Both the position numbers and the translations under genes were made by a program. The notes beneath the pieces were generated by a model, which was not told the origin of the DNA, did not search any database, and saw nothing but the letters and a program-made list of their open reading frames with translations. From Corynebacterium glaucum (GTDB lineage Bacteria; Actinomycetota; Actinomycetes; Mycobacteriales; Mycobacteriaceae), in contig NZ_CP047358.1 of the NCBI RefSeq assembly GCF_030408855.1, positions 2,356,001 through 2,420,000 of the forward strand: a stretch of 64,000 bases of DNA, read 5' to 3'. Positions 26,952-35,404 of the stretch are shown here, one piece after another (the first letter of the stretch is position 1; each line of letters begins with the position of its first letter).

Positions 26952-27662
26952 ATGGCGAAACCACGGATGCGCTCGGAGATATACCGCGACTACTCGTCGC
27001 TTGGCATCGCCGCAATGATCACCACCGTTGCGCTCAACTGGGTGATCGCCTCCGACCGGCTGGATTTCGAAGCCATCGGACCCTTAGGCTTTGGCTTGGC
27101 GTACTACCTGGTCTTTTGGGTGCTCTACATCGGAATCTATGTCTGGTGGACGATTCGCATGCTGCGTGCATGCACGATCGAAGAGCTGCGCGCCTACGCC
27201 AGGCGCGAGTCTCGCGTGTCCGAAAAACGCTGGGTTCGTTGGAGCGGTACCAAAGGCGCTGCCACGATCACGATCACCGCGGCAATCGTTGCGCTGGCCA
27301 TGTCCATCATGGTCGCGCGCATCCCTTGGTCGCGCCACGACCCCATCATGCTGACACTCGCCGCCCTCACTGCTGTCTTATCGTGGGCGCACCTCGTGGT
27401 CGCCTACGCCACCTCGTATCTCGAGCTCGACTTGGGCGGCGACGAGCGTCAATTCAACTTTGAGCACACCGACGAGCCGCTTTTCGACGACTACCTCACC
27501 CTCGCCACCACCACCTCCACGATGGGCTCGGCGAGCCCAGCCGTGCCCATCACCCGCGAGGGGTGGAACCGCTTCCGCGCGAACAAGATCGTGGCGTTCG
27601 CGTTCAACACCCTGGTCATCGCCGTGGTGGTAGCGATGGTGACCACCGGCTTGATGGAGTAG
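26952..27662 (+). CDS. DUF1345-like integral membrane protein
   Basis: A 236-residue protein with five or so hydrophobic helices: two near the N-terminus, two in the centre and one at the C-terminus. The segment DYLTLATTTSTMG, then EGWNRFRANKIVAFAFNTLVIAVVV (quoted in part to show the pattern), matches DUF1345, whose function is unknown although its pore-like end recalls ion channels. It follows the hydrolase gene on the same strand and converges with msrA, leaving 27 bases. Confidence 0.7.
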   Translation: MAKPRMRSEIYRDYSSLGIAAMITTVALNWVIASDRLDFEAIGPLGFGLAYYLVFWVLYIGIYVWWTIRMLRACTIEELRAYARRESRVSEKRWVRWSGTKGAATITITAAIVALAMSIMVARIPWSRHDPIMLTLAALTAVLSWAHLVVAYATSYLELDLGGDERQFNFEHTDEPLFDDYLTLATTTSTMGSASPAVPITREGWNRFRANKIVAFAFNTLVIAVVVAMVTTGLME

Positions 27663-27689
27663 CGCTCGAAGTCAGCAGCCTAGATCCGC

Positions 27690-28331
27690 CTAGATCCCGC
27701 AGGCAACGCCCGTGGAGTGATGCGGGCAGTAGCCGTTGGGCACCTTGTGCAGGTACTGCTGGTGCTCGTCTTCAGCCAAGTAGTAGTCCACCCCACTTGC
27801 GATTTCGGTGGTAGGCGCGCCAAACCCTGCGTCGATAAGCGATTGCCCATACTCCTCAACCCAAGCCTTGATGGCTTCCGCTTCCTCGGCTGAGTCTGTG
27901 TAGAACGCAGAGCGGTACTGGGTGCCGACGTCGTTTCCCTGGCGGTAACCCTGGGTCGGGTCGTGCGCCTCGAGCGCGGCGCGGACCAGCTCCTTGAGTT
28001 CGACCTGGGCGGGGTCGTAGACCACCTCGACCAGCTCAACGTGGTTAGTCTGGCCGGAGCAGACCTCGCGGTAGGTGGGGTTCGGGGTGACGCCGCCGCC
28101 GTAGCCGACAGACGTCGATTCGACGCCCGGCATCTGCCAGAACATTTTCTCCGCACCCCAGAAGCAGCCGATGCCGATGAGCAGGCGTTTCTGCTCGGGC
28201 TTCCACGGGCCGGTGATCGGGGCGCCTAAGACGGCGTGCGGGCGGGGGTTGGCCAAGACGGGCTCATCGCGGCCGGGAAGCGCGCGGCCGGGTTCGACGA
28301 GTTCAGGTTTCGGTGCGAAAAGGAATCCCAT
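27690..28331 (-). CDS. msrA: peptide methionine-(S)-S-oxide reductase
   Basis: Repairs oxidised methionine in proteins and free methionine sulfoxide. The 213-residue protein has the catalytic GIGCFWGAE at about residue 54, the GYGGG segment, YREVCSGQTNHVE, and C-terminal resolving Cys residues in GYCPHHSTGVACG. Start ATG 28331 fits the family; the frame remains open to 28424, but that would overlap sodA. It is divergent from sodA, an oxidative-stress pairing. Confidence 0.93.
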   Translation of the reverse strand: MGFLFAPKPELVEPGRALPGRDEPVLANPRPHAVLGAPITGPWKPEQKRLLIGIGCFWGAEKMFWQMPGVESTSVGYGGGVTPNPTYREVCSGQTNHVELVEVVYDPAQVELKELVRAALEAHDPTQGYRQGNDVGTQYRSAFYTDSAEEAEAIKAWVEEYGQSLIDAGFGAPTTEIASGVDYYLAEDEHQQYLHKVPNGYCPHHSTGVACGI

Positions 28332-28422
28332 ACCAGTGCTAACGCCCGGAAAAGTCGCGGTGTTCCAAATTTCATTACCATGGGGTGCCGTAACTTGATC
28401 TCCAACGAAAGGACTCATGATC

Positions 28423-29025
28423 ATGGCTGTTTACGAGCTTCCGGAACTTCCTTACGCATACGACGCGCTGGAGCCGCACATCTCCGCCGAGATTATGGAG
28501 CTGCACCACTCCAAGCACCACGCCAACTACGTCAAGGGCGCAAACGCAGCGCTCGAGGCGCTCGAGGCGGAGCGGGGCGGCGAGGCAGATGCCGACAAGA
28601 TCCGTGCGCTGTCCAAGAACCTCGCGTTCAACCTTGGTGGCCACACCAACCACTCCATCTTCTGGAAGAACATGGCACCAAACGCTGGTGGCAACCCGAC
28701 CGGCGAGATCGCCGCTGCGATCGACCGCGACTTCGGTTCCTTCGAGGCGTTTAAGAAGCACTTCGCCGGTGCAGCCAACTCCCTGCAGGGCTCCGGCTGG
28801 GCAGTCCTGGGCTACGACCACATCGCTGGCCGCCTGATCATCCAGCAGATGACCGACCAGCAGGGCAACATCTCCGTTGACTTCACCCCGGTCCTCATGC
28901 TGGACATGTGGGAGCACGCGTTCTACCTGCAGTACAAGAACGTCAAGGCTGACTACGTCGACGCTTGGTGGAACGTTGTCAACTGGGACGATGTGAACGA
29001 GCGCTACGCAAAGGCAGCAGCGTAA
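28423..29025 (+). CDS. sodA: superoxide dismutase [Mn/Fe]
   Basis: A 200-residue Fe/Mn superoxide dismutase. Metal ligands are visible in MELHHSKHHANYV, GGHTNHSIFW and DMWEHAFYLQY, and ENxxx-like segments are typical. No signal peptide. CGAAAGGA precedes ATG-ATC-ATG, so translation may begin at 28417 or 28423; 28423 gives the usual MAVYELPELPY start. TAACTT upstream could be the -10. Codon use is strongly biased, as expected of a highly expressed gene. A strong terminator follows at 29060-29097. Confidence 0.95.
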   Translation: MAVYELPELPYAYDALEPHISAEIMELHHSKHHANYVKGANAALEALEAERGGEADADKIRALSKNLAFNLGGHTNHSIFWKNMAPNAGGNPTGEIAAAIDRDFGSFEAFKKHFAGAANSLQGSGWAVLGYDHIAGRLIIQQMTDQQGNISVDFTPVLMLDMWEHAFYLQYKNVKADYVDAWWNVVNWDDVNERYAKAAA

Positions 29026-29059
29026 GCCCAGTTCGCTTTCGCTTAACGCTTAACGACGG

Positions 29060-29097
29060 CGGCACCCCGCCCGGCTCAACCGCCGGGCCGGGTGCCG
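29060..29097 (+). terminator. rho-independent terminator after sodA
   Basis: A 16-base stem with one mismatch (29060-29075 with 29082-29097), six-base loop TCAACC, followed by TTT. It lies 34 bases after the sodA stop. Confidence 0.75.
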
Positions 29098-29214
29098 TTT
29101 CGCGTGGTGGCGGTTTCGCGCCCTCCCGCTCCGCTACTCTCCTGCCCCGCCGCCTATCCGCCCACCCACGCGACCACCCACCGGGCCGCCCGCTTCGCCA
29201 CCTATCCGCTCAGC

Positions 29215-29322
29215 CAAACCCGGACAATGGTGCCAAACCCGGATAGTTACACCCCTTTATGCCTGAACCAACAGACATAAACCCTCGTAGATATCCGGGT
29301 TTGGCACCATTGTCCGGGTTTG
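29215..29322. repeat. 108-bp near-perfect palindrome upstream of the MFS gene
   Basis: Perfect 31-base inverted arms (29215-29245 and 29292-29322) enclose a second, 10-base stem on the same centre (29256-29265 with 29272-29281, one mismatch) and a six-base loop AACCAA. Each arm contains AAACCCGG twice, 19 bases apart. It lies between the sodA terminator and the MFS gene and has no U-tract, so it is not an ordinary terminator. A small non-autonomous mobile element, an extruded cruciform or a protein-binding site are all possible. The rest of the sodA-MFS gap holds nothing else recognisable. Confidence 0.8.
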
Positions 29323-29387
29323 ACCAGAGATGGCTGTACGAAAGAGCGGTTTTTGCGGCGGCACCGGCGGTGCGAGAGCATAGGGAT

Positions 29388-30593
29388 ATGAGGAAGGGAA
29401 CGCCGGAGTACCGCAGGGCGACAATCGCCATGCTGTTCGTCGGGTTGGCTGTCTTCTCTTCGCTGTATGCGACCCAGGCGCTGCTGCCGACGCTGACCAT
29501 CGAGCTCGGCATTACTCCGTCCGAGGCCGCGTGGACTGTCTCGGCCGCCACTGGCTCACTCGCGATCTGCGTGGTGCCAGCGTCGATCCTGTCTGAGAAG
29601 TTCGGCCGTGGGCGGGTGCTCGTCATTTCGGCGGTGGCCGCCACCGCCGTTGGTCTGCTTCTTCCGCTGACTCAGAGCATCGAGCAGATGGTGCTGCTCA
29701 GAACGCTGCAAGGAGCGCTTCTGGCGGGGACACCCGCAGTGGCCATGACCTGGCTGTCTGAGGAGCTCGATGAGCGCGACCTGCCCGGCGCGATGGGTCT
29801 CTACATCGCCGGCAACACGGTTGGCGGAATCATGGGCCGCATCGTGCCCGCATTCGTGCTGGAGGTAGCCAGCTGGCGGTGGGCACTCGCAGTAGGCACG
29901 ATGGTCAGCTTCGCAATGGCTATAGCCACCTGGATACTCTTGCCGGAGCAGCGCAACTTCCACGCGAAGGACACCATCCGTCCTGCCGCAGAGTTCCGGG
30001 CTGTGGCAGGTCACCTGCGCAACCCGCGCCTCGTGGCGCTCGCGGTGACCGCATTTCTGGGCATGGGTGTGTTCGTGTCCATGTACAACTTCTTCGGGTT
30101 CCGCGCGATCAATGACTTCGGCCTGCCACCTTCACTCGCCGGACTCGCGTTCCTTATGTATCTTTCCGGCACGTGGTCGAGCGCCCGTGCTGGCTCGCTT
30201 GTGAAGCGCTTCGGCCGCGGCCGGGTGGTGCTAGCTGGTGCAGCGCTCATGCTTGTCGGCGCGCTCATCGGGGCGAGCCCAAATCTGTGGGCGACGCTGT
30301 TCGGCCTGCTTGTTTTCACTGCAAGCTTCTTCGCAATGCACTCGACGGCGTCCGGCTGGGTGGGCCAGATCGCGGAGCGCGACCGCGCCGAAGCGTCGAG
30401 CCTGTACGTGTTCTCCTACTACATGGGCTCGTCAATCCTCGGCGCGGCGACGGGTCGCGCCTTCGAGGCTCTGTCCTGGGGCGGATTCGTTGGAGTGCTC
30501 GCCGCGCTTCTGGCAGCGCTCACGGTGATCACGGGCTGGTTAGCTAGAACGGAGAGGCGTTATGGTCAGAGTGACGACGGGCGACGTCACTAG
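29388..30593 (+). CDS. MFS transporter, YnfM-like drug/metabolite exporter
   Basis: A 401-residue twelve-helix major facilitator. The first loop motif is SILSEKFGRGRVLVIS, the second-half repeat is SLVKRFGRGRVVL, and AVAMTWLSEELDERDLPGAMGLYIAGNTVGGIMGR marks the central helices (recognisable by its spacing). It resembles the YnfM/AraJ exporter group; substrate unknown. ATG 29388 follows AGGGAT; an earlier in-frame ATG at 29259 lies inside the palindrome and encodes a sequence without helices, so it was rejected. Confidence 0.82.
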   Translation: MRKGTPEYRRATIAMLFVGLAVFSSLYATQALLPTLTIELGITPSEAAWTVSAATGSLAICVVPASILSEKFGRGRVLVISAVAATAVGLLLPLTQSIEQMVLLRTLQGALLAGTPAVAMTWLSEELDERDLPGAMGLYIAGNTVGGIMGRIVPAFVLEVASWRWALAVGTMVSFAMAIATWILLPEQRNFHAKDTIRPAAEFRAVAGHLRNPRLVALAVTAFLGMGVFVSMYNFFGFRAINDFGLPPSLAGLAFLMYLSGTWSSARAGSLVKRFGRGRVVLAGAALMLVGALIGASPNLWATLFGLLVFTASFFAMHSTASGWVGQIAERDRAEASSLYVFSYYMGSSILGAATGRAFEALSWGGFVGVLAALLAALTVITGWLARTERRYGQSDDGRRH

Positions 30594-31081
30594 TCTCGAC
30601 GGTGTCGGGCTAACTTCGCTTCTTTCTTAAGCCGCTTCCAATTACGACGATCGGTTTTGTAACGTGCAACATTATCCGCGTGTAATTGATGTTGCTCGGC
30701 CTCACGCTCCGCCTCAGAAGTCTGAAGCTTCCCAAAGCCAAGCGCAGCACAGAATAAACTGATCGCTGCAGCGAGGCCTCCGCCGATCAATTCAACCGAT
30801 ACGTCCTGTACCGCTTCTAACATCGCCGAGGCGGAGTCCAAACCACCGGTTCGCCATAGAAGATACGCTCCAAGCGCCATGAGGACTAGGGCCGCGGCAA
30901 ATGCTTCCCCAGCTTGAGTTAAACGTTCAGTTCGGGCTTCGCGTTTTACCTTGCCCGCAAGAGCCCACTCGTCGGCCAACCCAGCCGCGTCCAAACTACC
31001 GAGATTGACACCACCAATGTGTTGGTAGAAGAAGTTCCCGTCTCCTTCGATGCGGTTGTTGCTACCGATATCCCCAGCCAT
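30590..31081 (-). CDS. small two-helix membrane protein of unknown function
   Basis: A 163-residue protein. It begins with a polar Gly/Asn-rich segment (AGDIGSNNRIEGDGNFF), a charged stretch, then two hydrophobic helices around residues 60-80 and 97-120, and a basic coiled C-terminus (RNWKRLKKEAKLARHRR). A consensus TATAAT (minus strand, 31091-31096) lies nine bases before ATG 31081, suggesting a leaderless transcript and fixing this start over ATG 31144. It converges with the MFS gene by four bases. Base composition is lower in GC than its neighbours. I do not recognise a family. Confidence 0.6.
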   Translation of the reverse strand: MAGDIGSNNRIEGDGNFFYQHIGGVNLGSLDAAGLADEWALAGKVKREARTERLTQAGEAFAAALVLMALGAYLLWRTGGLDSASAMLEAVQDVSVELIGGGLAAAISLFCAALGFGKLQTSEAEREAEQHQLHADNVARYKTDRRNWKRLKKEAKLARHRRD

Positions 31082-31172
31082 AAATTGAGAATTATAAGCG
31101 CTGATTCTAAACCGCACCGAACCTAATTCTTCCCTGTTCGGCACCAGTTAACGCCGTGACGGAGAAGCGTCG

Positions 31173-32729
31173 TCAAGCGTGAAGCTCCGGTAGCCCCGGC
31201 GCACCTGCGGTGAGGAATTCGCGCACGGCGCGGGTGGCGCGGCAATCGTCCTCGTTGTAACGCAGCAGCATGTCGCGGGCGCGCTGGTCACCGAGGCGGG
31301 CCGCGCGGCGCAGGGCGACGGAGCGCTCACCGTCGACGTCGTCGTCCTCCCACTCGAAACCCACCACGGGTCCGAGTACCTTCAGCCCCAGCCCATCGGT
31401 ACCGACGAGGTGGCGGCGGGCATGCGCGAACACGTCGATCCATTCGTCAGAGCTGATGAACGCGTTCACCTCCGCCGCATCGATCGAGTCGAAGCGCTTC
31501 GCAGAGGCCTTCAGCCAGTAGTTCTCGCCGCCGGAGGCGTAGCAGTACGCGGCGAACGTCTTCCCGGCCGCGTGGGCCTCGGCGCGCACGCCCATGAGCC
31601 AGGTCCAGAACGCGTTGAAGTTCGCCTCTTCAGCGGTCACAGCTGCATCGGCACCGCGCGCACCAGCACCCCCGCGCCCGCCAGCACCCCCGCGCCCGCC
31701 AGCACCCCCGCACCCAGTCGGCGCTTCCAGCTCATCCCAGGTCACAAACGCGCGGTAGGTCTGACCGTCGAATGCGCCCCACAGGTACGCCCCCTGGTCC
31801 AGGTACGCCTCCATGTCCACGTCGATCTCCACGTCGGCTCGCGGCATCGCAATCTCGCCGGGGCGGCGAAGCACCGGCACACCCTCGCGCCACGCGCGGG
31901 CGACGGCGCTGGGCTCGCCCACGCCTGCGTCGATAAGCGATTGCACCGTCGCATACCCCCGCTCGCGCCACGTGTCGCCGCGCCCGCCAGGCAGCACCAG
32001 CGAGATGTCGTCGAGCTCCTCCAACCGCGGCTCGCACAGCGGCCAGAACCGGCAGGTCGCACACTGTTTCAGCCGCTTCGGCTCAGTCGGTACCGGCGCT
32101 GCGAGCGCGTCCAGCAATGGCGGGATGAAACGGGTGACATCGCCGACATAAGCGCGGGAGCGGTCTTGGCCGATGATGCCTCCGCGCCCCGTCGCTAAGC
32201 CGCGCTCGCGCAACAGCAGCTCAGCGAGCGCGAGCCGGTACCCGTCAGTGGTGTGATGGCGAGCTTTGGCATTCACTACCAGCGGTTTCGACAGTCCCAG
32301 CCGGTTTGTGGCCACCATCTCGAGCGTGGCGGTGGGGTGCGGTCGTGCGACGCGATGGTTCGAGATGATGACGGGGGCGTACGCGTCGTCGACACGCACA
32401 AGAACATCGACCTCCGCGACCGTTTCAATCCCTGCGACCGTGCCGCGCAGCGTCGCGTTCGTGATCAGGTGCGCGCGCCGCGCGAGGGCTTGCTCGGTCT
32501 CACGCTCGGTGCCAAAAGCAGGGTCCAAGTCAATTCGCACGAATGCTTTTCGACGCCCGTCCCCAACCGCTCGTTCCACCGGCAGCGCATCAAACACAAC
32601 GGCCCGAGCAGCGTCAATCTGCGGCTGTCGGGCGAGTGCGTCGGGCAACGGCGGGACATCCGGGTGCGCCGCACGCTGACGCATCCGAAACCTGCAGCCG
32701 ACCAGATCGGACGCACGCACCGTATCCAC
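31173..32729 (-). CDS. TM0106-type RecB-like nuclease
   Basis: A 518-residue putative nuclease. The N-terminal third resembles the Cas4/RecB-like fold; a cysteine cluster CATCRFWPLC near residue 227 could belong to an iron-sulfur or zinc site. The C-terminal third has an RNase H-like domain with acidic residues, ending in RYNEDDCRATRAV, the NEDD motif. A glycine-rich insert (GGRGGA repeats, about residues 337-358) interrupts the middle. Start GTG 32729 has a TACACT hexamer ten bases upstream, consistent with leaderless transcription. Proposed roles are in DNA repair, unproven. Confidence 0.75.
   Translation of the reverse strand: MDTVRASDLVGCRFRMRQRAAHPDVPPLPDALARQPQIDAARAVVFDALPVERAVGDGRRKAFVRIDLDPAFGTERETEQALARRAHLITNATLRGTVAGIETVAEVDVLVRVDDAYAPVIISNHRVARPHPTATLEMVATNRLGLSKPLVVNAKARHHTTDGYRLALAELLLRERGLATGRGGIIGQDRSRAYVGDVTRFIPPLLDALAAPVPTEPKRLKQCATCRFWPLCEPRLEELDDISLVLPGGRGDTWRERGYATVQSLIDAGVGEPSAVARAWREGVPVLRRPGEIAMPRADVEIDVDMEAYLDQGAYLWGAFDGQTYRAFVTWDELEAPTGCGGAGGRGGAGGRGGAGARGADAAVTAEEANFNAFWTWLMGVRAEAHAAGKTFAAYCYASGGENYWLKASAKRFDSIDAAEVNAFISSDEWIDVFAHARRHLVGTDGLGLKVLGPVVGFEWEDDDVDGERSVALRRAARLGDQRARDMLLRYNEDDCRATRAVREFLTAGAPGLPELHA
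31664..31715. repeat. 18-bp in-frame tandem repeat
   Basis: About 2.9 copies of CAGCACCCCCGCGCCCGC (plus strand) inside the RecB-like nuclease gene. Because the unit is a multiple of three it adds Gly-Gly-Arg-Gly-Gly-Ala blocks without breaking the frame. Slippage could alter the copy number between strains. Confidence 0.85.
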
Positions 32730-32822
32730 AATGTCAGCGAGTGTACCTGGGAGCCGGGTACAGTTGTGGGGCGAAGCGAATTTAGCCGAAGTTACCTATG
32801 CAACTTGAGGAGCCCGCACCCC

Positions 32823-33470
32823 ATGGGAATTTTGAAGAAGAACCGCCGCCGCAAGAACGTGAAGGCCACCAAGGCCAAGGCCGAGCTGAAGAAAGCTGAG
32901 GCACGCGCACGGAAGTTCGCCCGCGACGAGGCGAAGGCTGACCTGCGCACCATGGAACTTCTGGACAAGGCGGAGCAGCGGCTGGTCAAGGAGGAGAAGA
33001 AGGCCCTGAAAAGCAAGCGCAAGCACGAGAAGCAGCTTGCGCAGGCGCACCTCAAACGCATCGAGGAGTCCGGCCTGACCAAGAAGAAGGCGAAGCAGTG
33101 GACCGGTGCCGCCCGTGCGCTCGTGCCGGTACTGCTGCCGCTGATCTACAAGGCTTGGACCTCCTACCGCCAGGGCGAGCTGGACAACCGTGCCGCAGGC
33201 ATGGGGCTGACGTCGCAGGATCTTGCCCGCCACTCGGGCCGCGGTGCGGAGCTGAAGGCGCGCATTGAGGCACTGCGGGCAAACGTCGACAACGAATCAT
33301 CGCTGCCGCGTGGCTTTGCCGACGACGCGCGTGTGCGCCTGGCCGACCTGGATCAGGCAGTGCGCAACGCGGAGCACGCGAGCCCGGAGCAGCAGCGCCT
33401 CACCCACAACGCGATCGAGCAGGACCTCACCGACCTCGCTGCGGAGATCCACGCGAAGCAGCGCGGCTAG
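32823..33470 (+). CDS. DUF6474-like coiled-coil protein
   Basis: A 215-residue protein. The first 100 residues are extremely rich in Lys, Glu and Ala (GILKKNRRRKNVKATKAKAE and similar), predicting a long charged helix. A short hydrophobic segment ALVPVLLPLIYKAW follows near residue 102, then an acidic helical tail. It matches the layout of a corynebacterial family I recall as DUF6474; the role is unknown. ATG 32823 begins this pattern; the frame upstream is antisense to the nuclease gene. Confidence 0.65.
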   Translation: MGILKKNRRRKNVKATKAKAELKKAEARARKFARDEAKADLRTMELLDKAEQRLVKEEKKALKSKRKHEKQLAQAHLKRIEESGLTKKKAKQWTGAARALVPVLLPLIYKAWTSYRQGELDNRAAGMGLTSQDLARHSGRGAELKARIEALRANVDNESSLPRGFADDARVRLADLDQAVRNAEHASPEQQRLTHNAIEQDLTDLAAEIHAKQRG

Positions 33471-33482
33471 ACGCTCTATTCG

Positions 33483-34130
33483 CTAGAGCAGCCCGAGTTC
33501 GCGAGCGCTGGCCACCGCCGAGGTGCGTGAGCGCACGCCGAGCTTGTCGTAGATGTGCACGAGGTGGCTTTTCACCGTCGCCTCGGAAAGCATGAGCTCG
33601 TGGCCAATCTCTCGGTTCGACGAGCCGGCAGCCACCAGCTGCAGCACCTCAAGCTCACGCGGGGTGAGCGAGGTGCGTGGGGTGCGTTCACGAACTTCCA
33701 AACGGTCGCGCACCACCGCCGACATCGGCTGCTCCTCCACTTCACCGAGCGCCACGGAGCGCACCGCAGCAACCAGCTCGTCCGGCGGTGCGTCTTTGAG
33801 CAGGTAGCCCACCGCACCGGCCTCGATGGCGCCGAGGATGTCCGCGTCCGTGTCGTAGTTGGTCACCACCAGCACTTTCGGTGGGGTCTCCATTGCCGCG
33901 TTGATCTCGGCCGTCGCCTGCGCACCCGTCATCACGCGCGCGCCTTCCGCGCCGGCGCCGAAGCGCAGGTCCATCAGCACGACATCCACACCGCCTGCTT
34001 GCGCGGTTGCAATCGCGGCTTCGGCGGTGGCGACTTCGCCAACCACCATGATGTCGTCGGCGTCTTCCAGTACGGCGCGTAGGCCGAGGCGCACAATCTC
34101 GTGGTCGTCTGCCAGCAACACGCGAATCAT
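33483..34130 (-). CDS. NarL/LuxR-type response regulator
   Basis: A 215-residue response regulator. The receiver domain has LADDHEIVRLGL, the phospho-acceptor Asp in DVVLMDLRFG and the Lys in GYLLKDAPPDEL. The C-terminal LuxR helix-turn-helix is in LTPRELEVLQLVAAGSSNREIG and ATVKSHLVHIYDKLGV. It follows the sensor kinase gene by four bases, and the two form a two-component system. The signal is unknown; no haem, drug-efflux or other tell-tale target is adjacent. Confidence 0.92.
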   Translation of the reverse strand: MIRVLLADDHEIVRLGLRAVLEDADDIMVVGEVATAEAAIATAQAGGVDVVLMDLRFGAGAEGARVMTGAQATAEINAAMETPPKVLVVTNYDTDADILGAIEAGAVGYLLKDAPPDELVAAVRSVALGEVEEQPMSAVVRDRLEVRERTPRTSLTPRELEVLQLVAAGSSNREIGHELMLSEATVKSHLVHIYDKLGVRSRTSAVASARELGLL

Positions 34131-34134
34131 GGCT

Positions 34135-35388
34135 CTATCCTATCTCCGCCTCATCCTTTTGATTGACAGCACCCGCAGGCGACTCGGCGGGCACCTCATC
34201 AGGCACCGCCACGGACAACGCCGTCGGCCCACCTGGTGCGGACTCAATCACTAGCTCCCCGCCCAACTCCGCCGCCCGCGAGCGCATCGCGTTTAACCCT
34301 AAATGCCCGAGCCCGGACGGTTTGCCCGCCTGCGCAGCAACGTCGAAGCCGACGCCGTTGTCCACCACATCCAGACGCACCCCGTCCGGCTCATATGTCA
34401 GCGTCACGCGCACCCGCGATGCCCCAGAGTGCTGCACCGCGTTCGATACCGCCCCCTGCGCAACTCGCAGCAGTCCGGCCTCGGTGCGCATCGGCAATTC
34501 AGCGACCTCCCCGTGCGCCTCTACCTCGATGCTCATGTCAGCGGCCTGCGAAAAGTCGTTCGCGATGCGCCCCAGCGCCTCCGACAGCGACGCCTCCCGT
34601 AGCCCCGCCGGCGTCAGCGCCGCGATCATCGCCCGCGTCTCCGCCAAGTTATTCGATGCCGCCCGCCGCGCCGCCTCCATTCGCCGCAGCGGCGCCTCCA
34701 CCTGCTCCTCACCCAACCCAAGCGCCTGCACATCGCGCTCAGCGGCATGCAGCAGCATCTGAATCGACGACAGGTTCTGCGCCACCGTGTCGTGAATCTC
34801 GTGCGCGAGCCGTTCGCGCTCCTGAGCCACGCCCGCCTCCCGTTCAGAGTTGGCGAGCTGCTCTCGCGTTGCCAAGAGCTCGTCGATAAGCGCCTCGCGC
34901 TCCCTGCTGACCCTGCTGACCGTGGTGAATGCATAGTTCGTGGCCACGACGACCACCGCGGCGAGCGTCGGCCCCATGATGCCGCCGAGCGTGAGCCCCG
35001 CGGGTACCTGGAATGCGATCGCCGCGCCGAGCCCGAGCACAACACCGAGCAGCCCGCGCCAATCGTTGAACGCGCGCAGGTAGACGAAAAACAGAATGAA
35101 CACCCAGTACACGGCCACCGGCGAGATCGTCATATCCGCCACCCACACGGCCGTGAGCCCGACGAGCCAAATCACCCGGTTCCACGCGCCCCACCTCGGC
35201 ATCTCGACGATCCCGTAGAACAGCAGGAAGGAAAACGCTGTGACCAGCATGATGTGCAGCAGCGCCGAGTTCAGCGGCATCCGCGCGAGCACCCCAAGCG
35301 AGACCAGCACCAAGCACACCGACAGCACGGTGATACCCGCGTCCAGCGCCTTGTTGTCGGGGATGTCGGCGGGATCGCGTTCCAGCAT
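34135..35388 (-). CDS. sensor histidine kinase (HisKA_3 type)
   Basis: About 417 residues. Five to six hydrophobic helices form the N-terminal sensing region (about 20-150), followed by a coiled linker, the phospho-acceptor His in ERLAHEIHDTVAQNLSSIQ, and an ATPase domain with VSNAVQHSG, DNGVGFD and GLGHLGLNAMR. It lacks an obvious extracellular sensor domain, so it probably senses a membrane signal. Two starts are possible: ATG 35388, or ATG 35406, whose CATG is shared with the divergent lipoprotein start. It pairs with the response regulator downstream. Confidence 0.9.
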   Translation of the reverse strand: MLERDPADIPDNKALDAGITVLSVCLVLVSLGVLARMPLNSALLHIMLVTAFSFLLFYGIVEMPRWGAWNRVIWLVGLTAVWVADMTISPVAVYWVFILFFVYLRAFNDWRGLLGVVLGLGAAIAFQVPAGLTLGGIMGPTLAAVVVVATNYAFTTVSRVSREREALIDELLATREQLANSEREAGVAQERERLAHEIHDTVAQNLSSIQMLLHAAERDVQALGLGEEQVEAPLRRMEAARRAASNNLAETRAMIAALTPAGLREASLSEALGRIANDFSQAADMSIEVEAHGEVAELPMRTEAGLLRVAQGAVSNAVQHSGASRVRVTLTYEPDGVRLDVVDNGVGFDVAAQAGKPSGLGHLGLNAMRSRAAELGGELVIESAPGGPTALSVAVPDEVPAESPAGAVNQKDEAEIG

Positions 35389-35404
35389 CACTAATCTGGA
35401 GCTC

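Noticed and set aside
29259..29387. N-terminal extension of the MFS protein from ATG 29259
   Set aside because: The extension runs through the 108-bp palindrome and encodes no helix; the family start and AGGGAT site are at 29388.
31664..31715. Possible CRISPR-like repeat
   Set aside because: The units are contiguous 18-mers without spacers and continue the nuclease reading frame.
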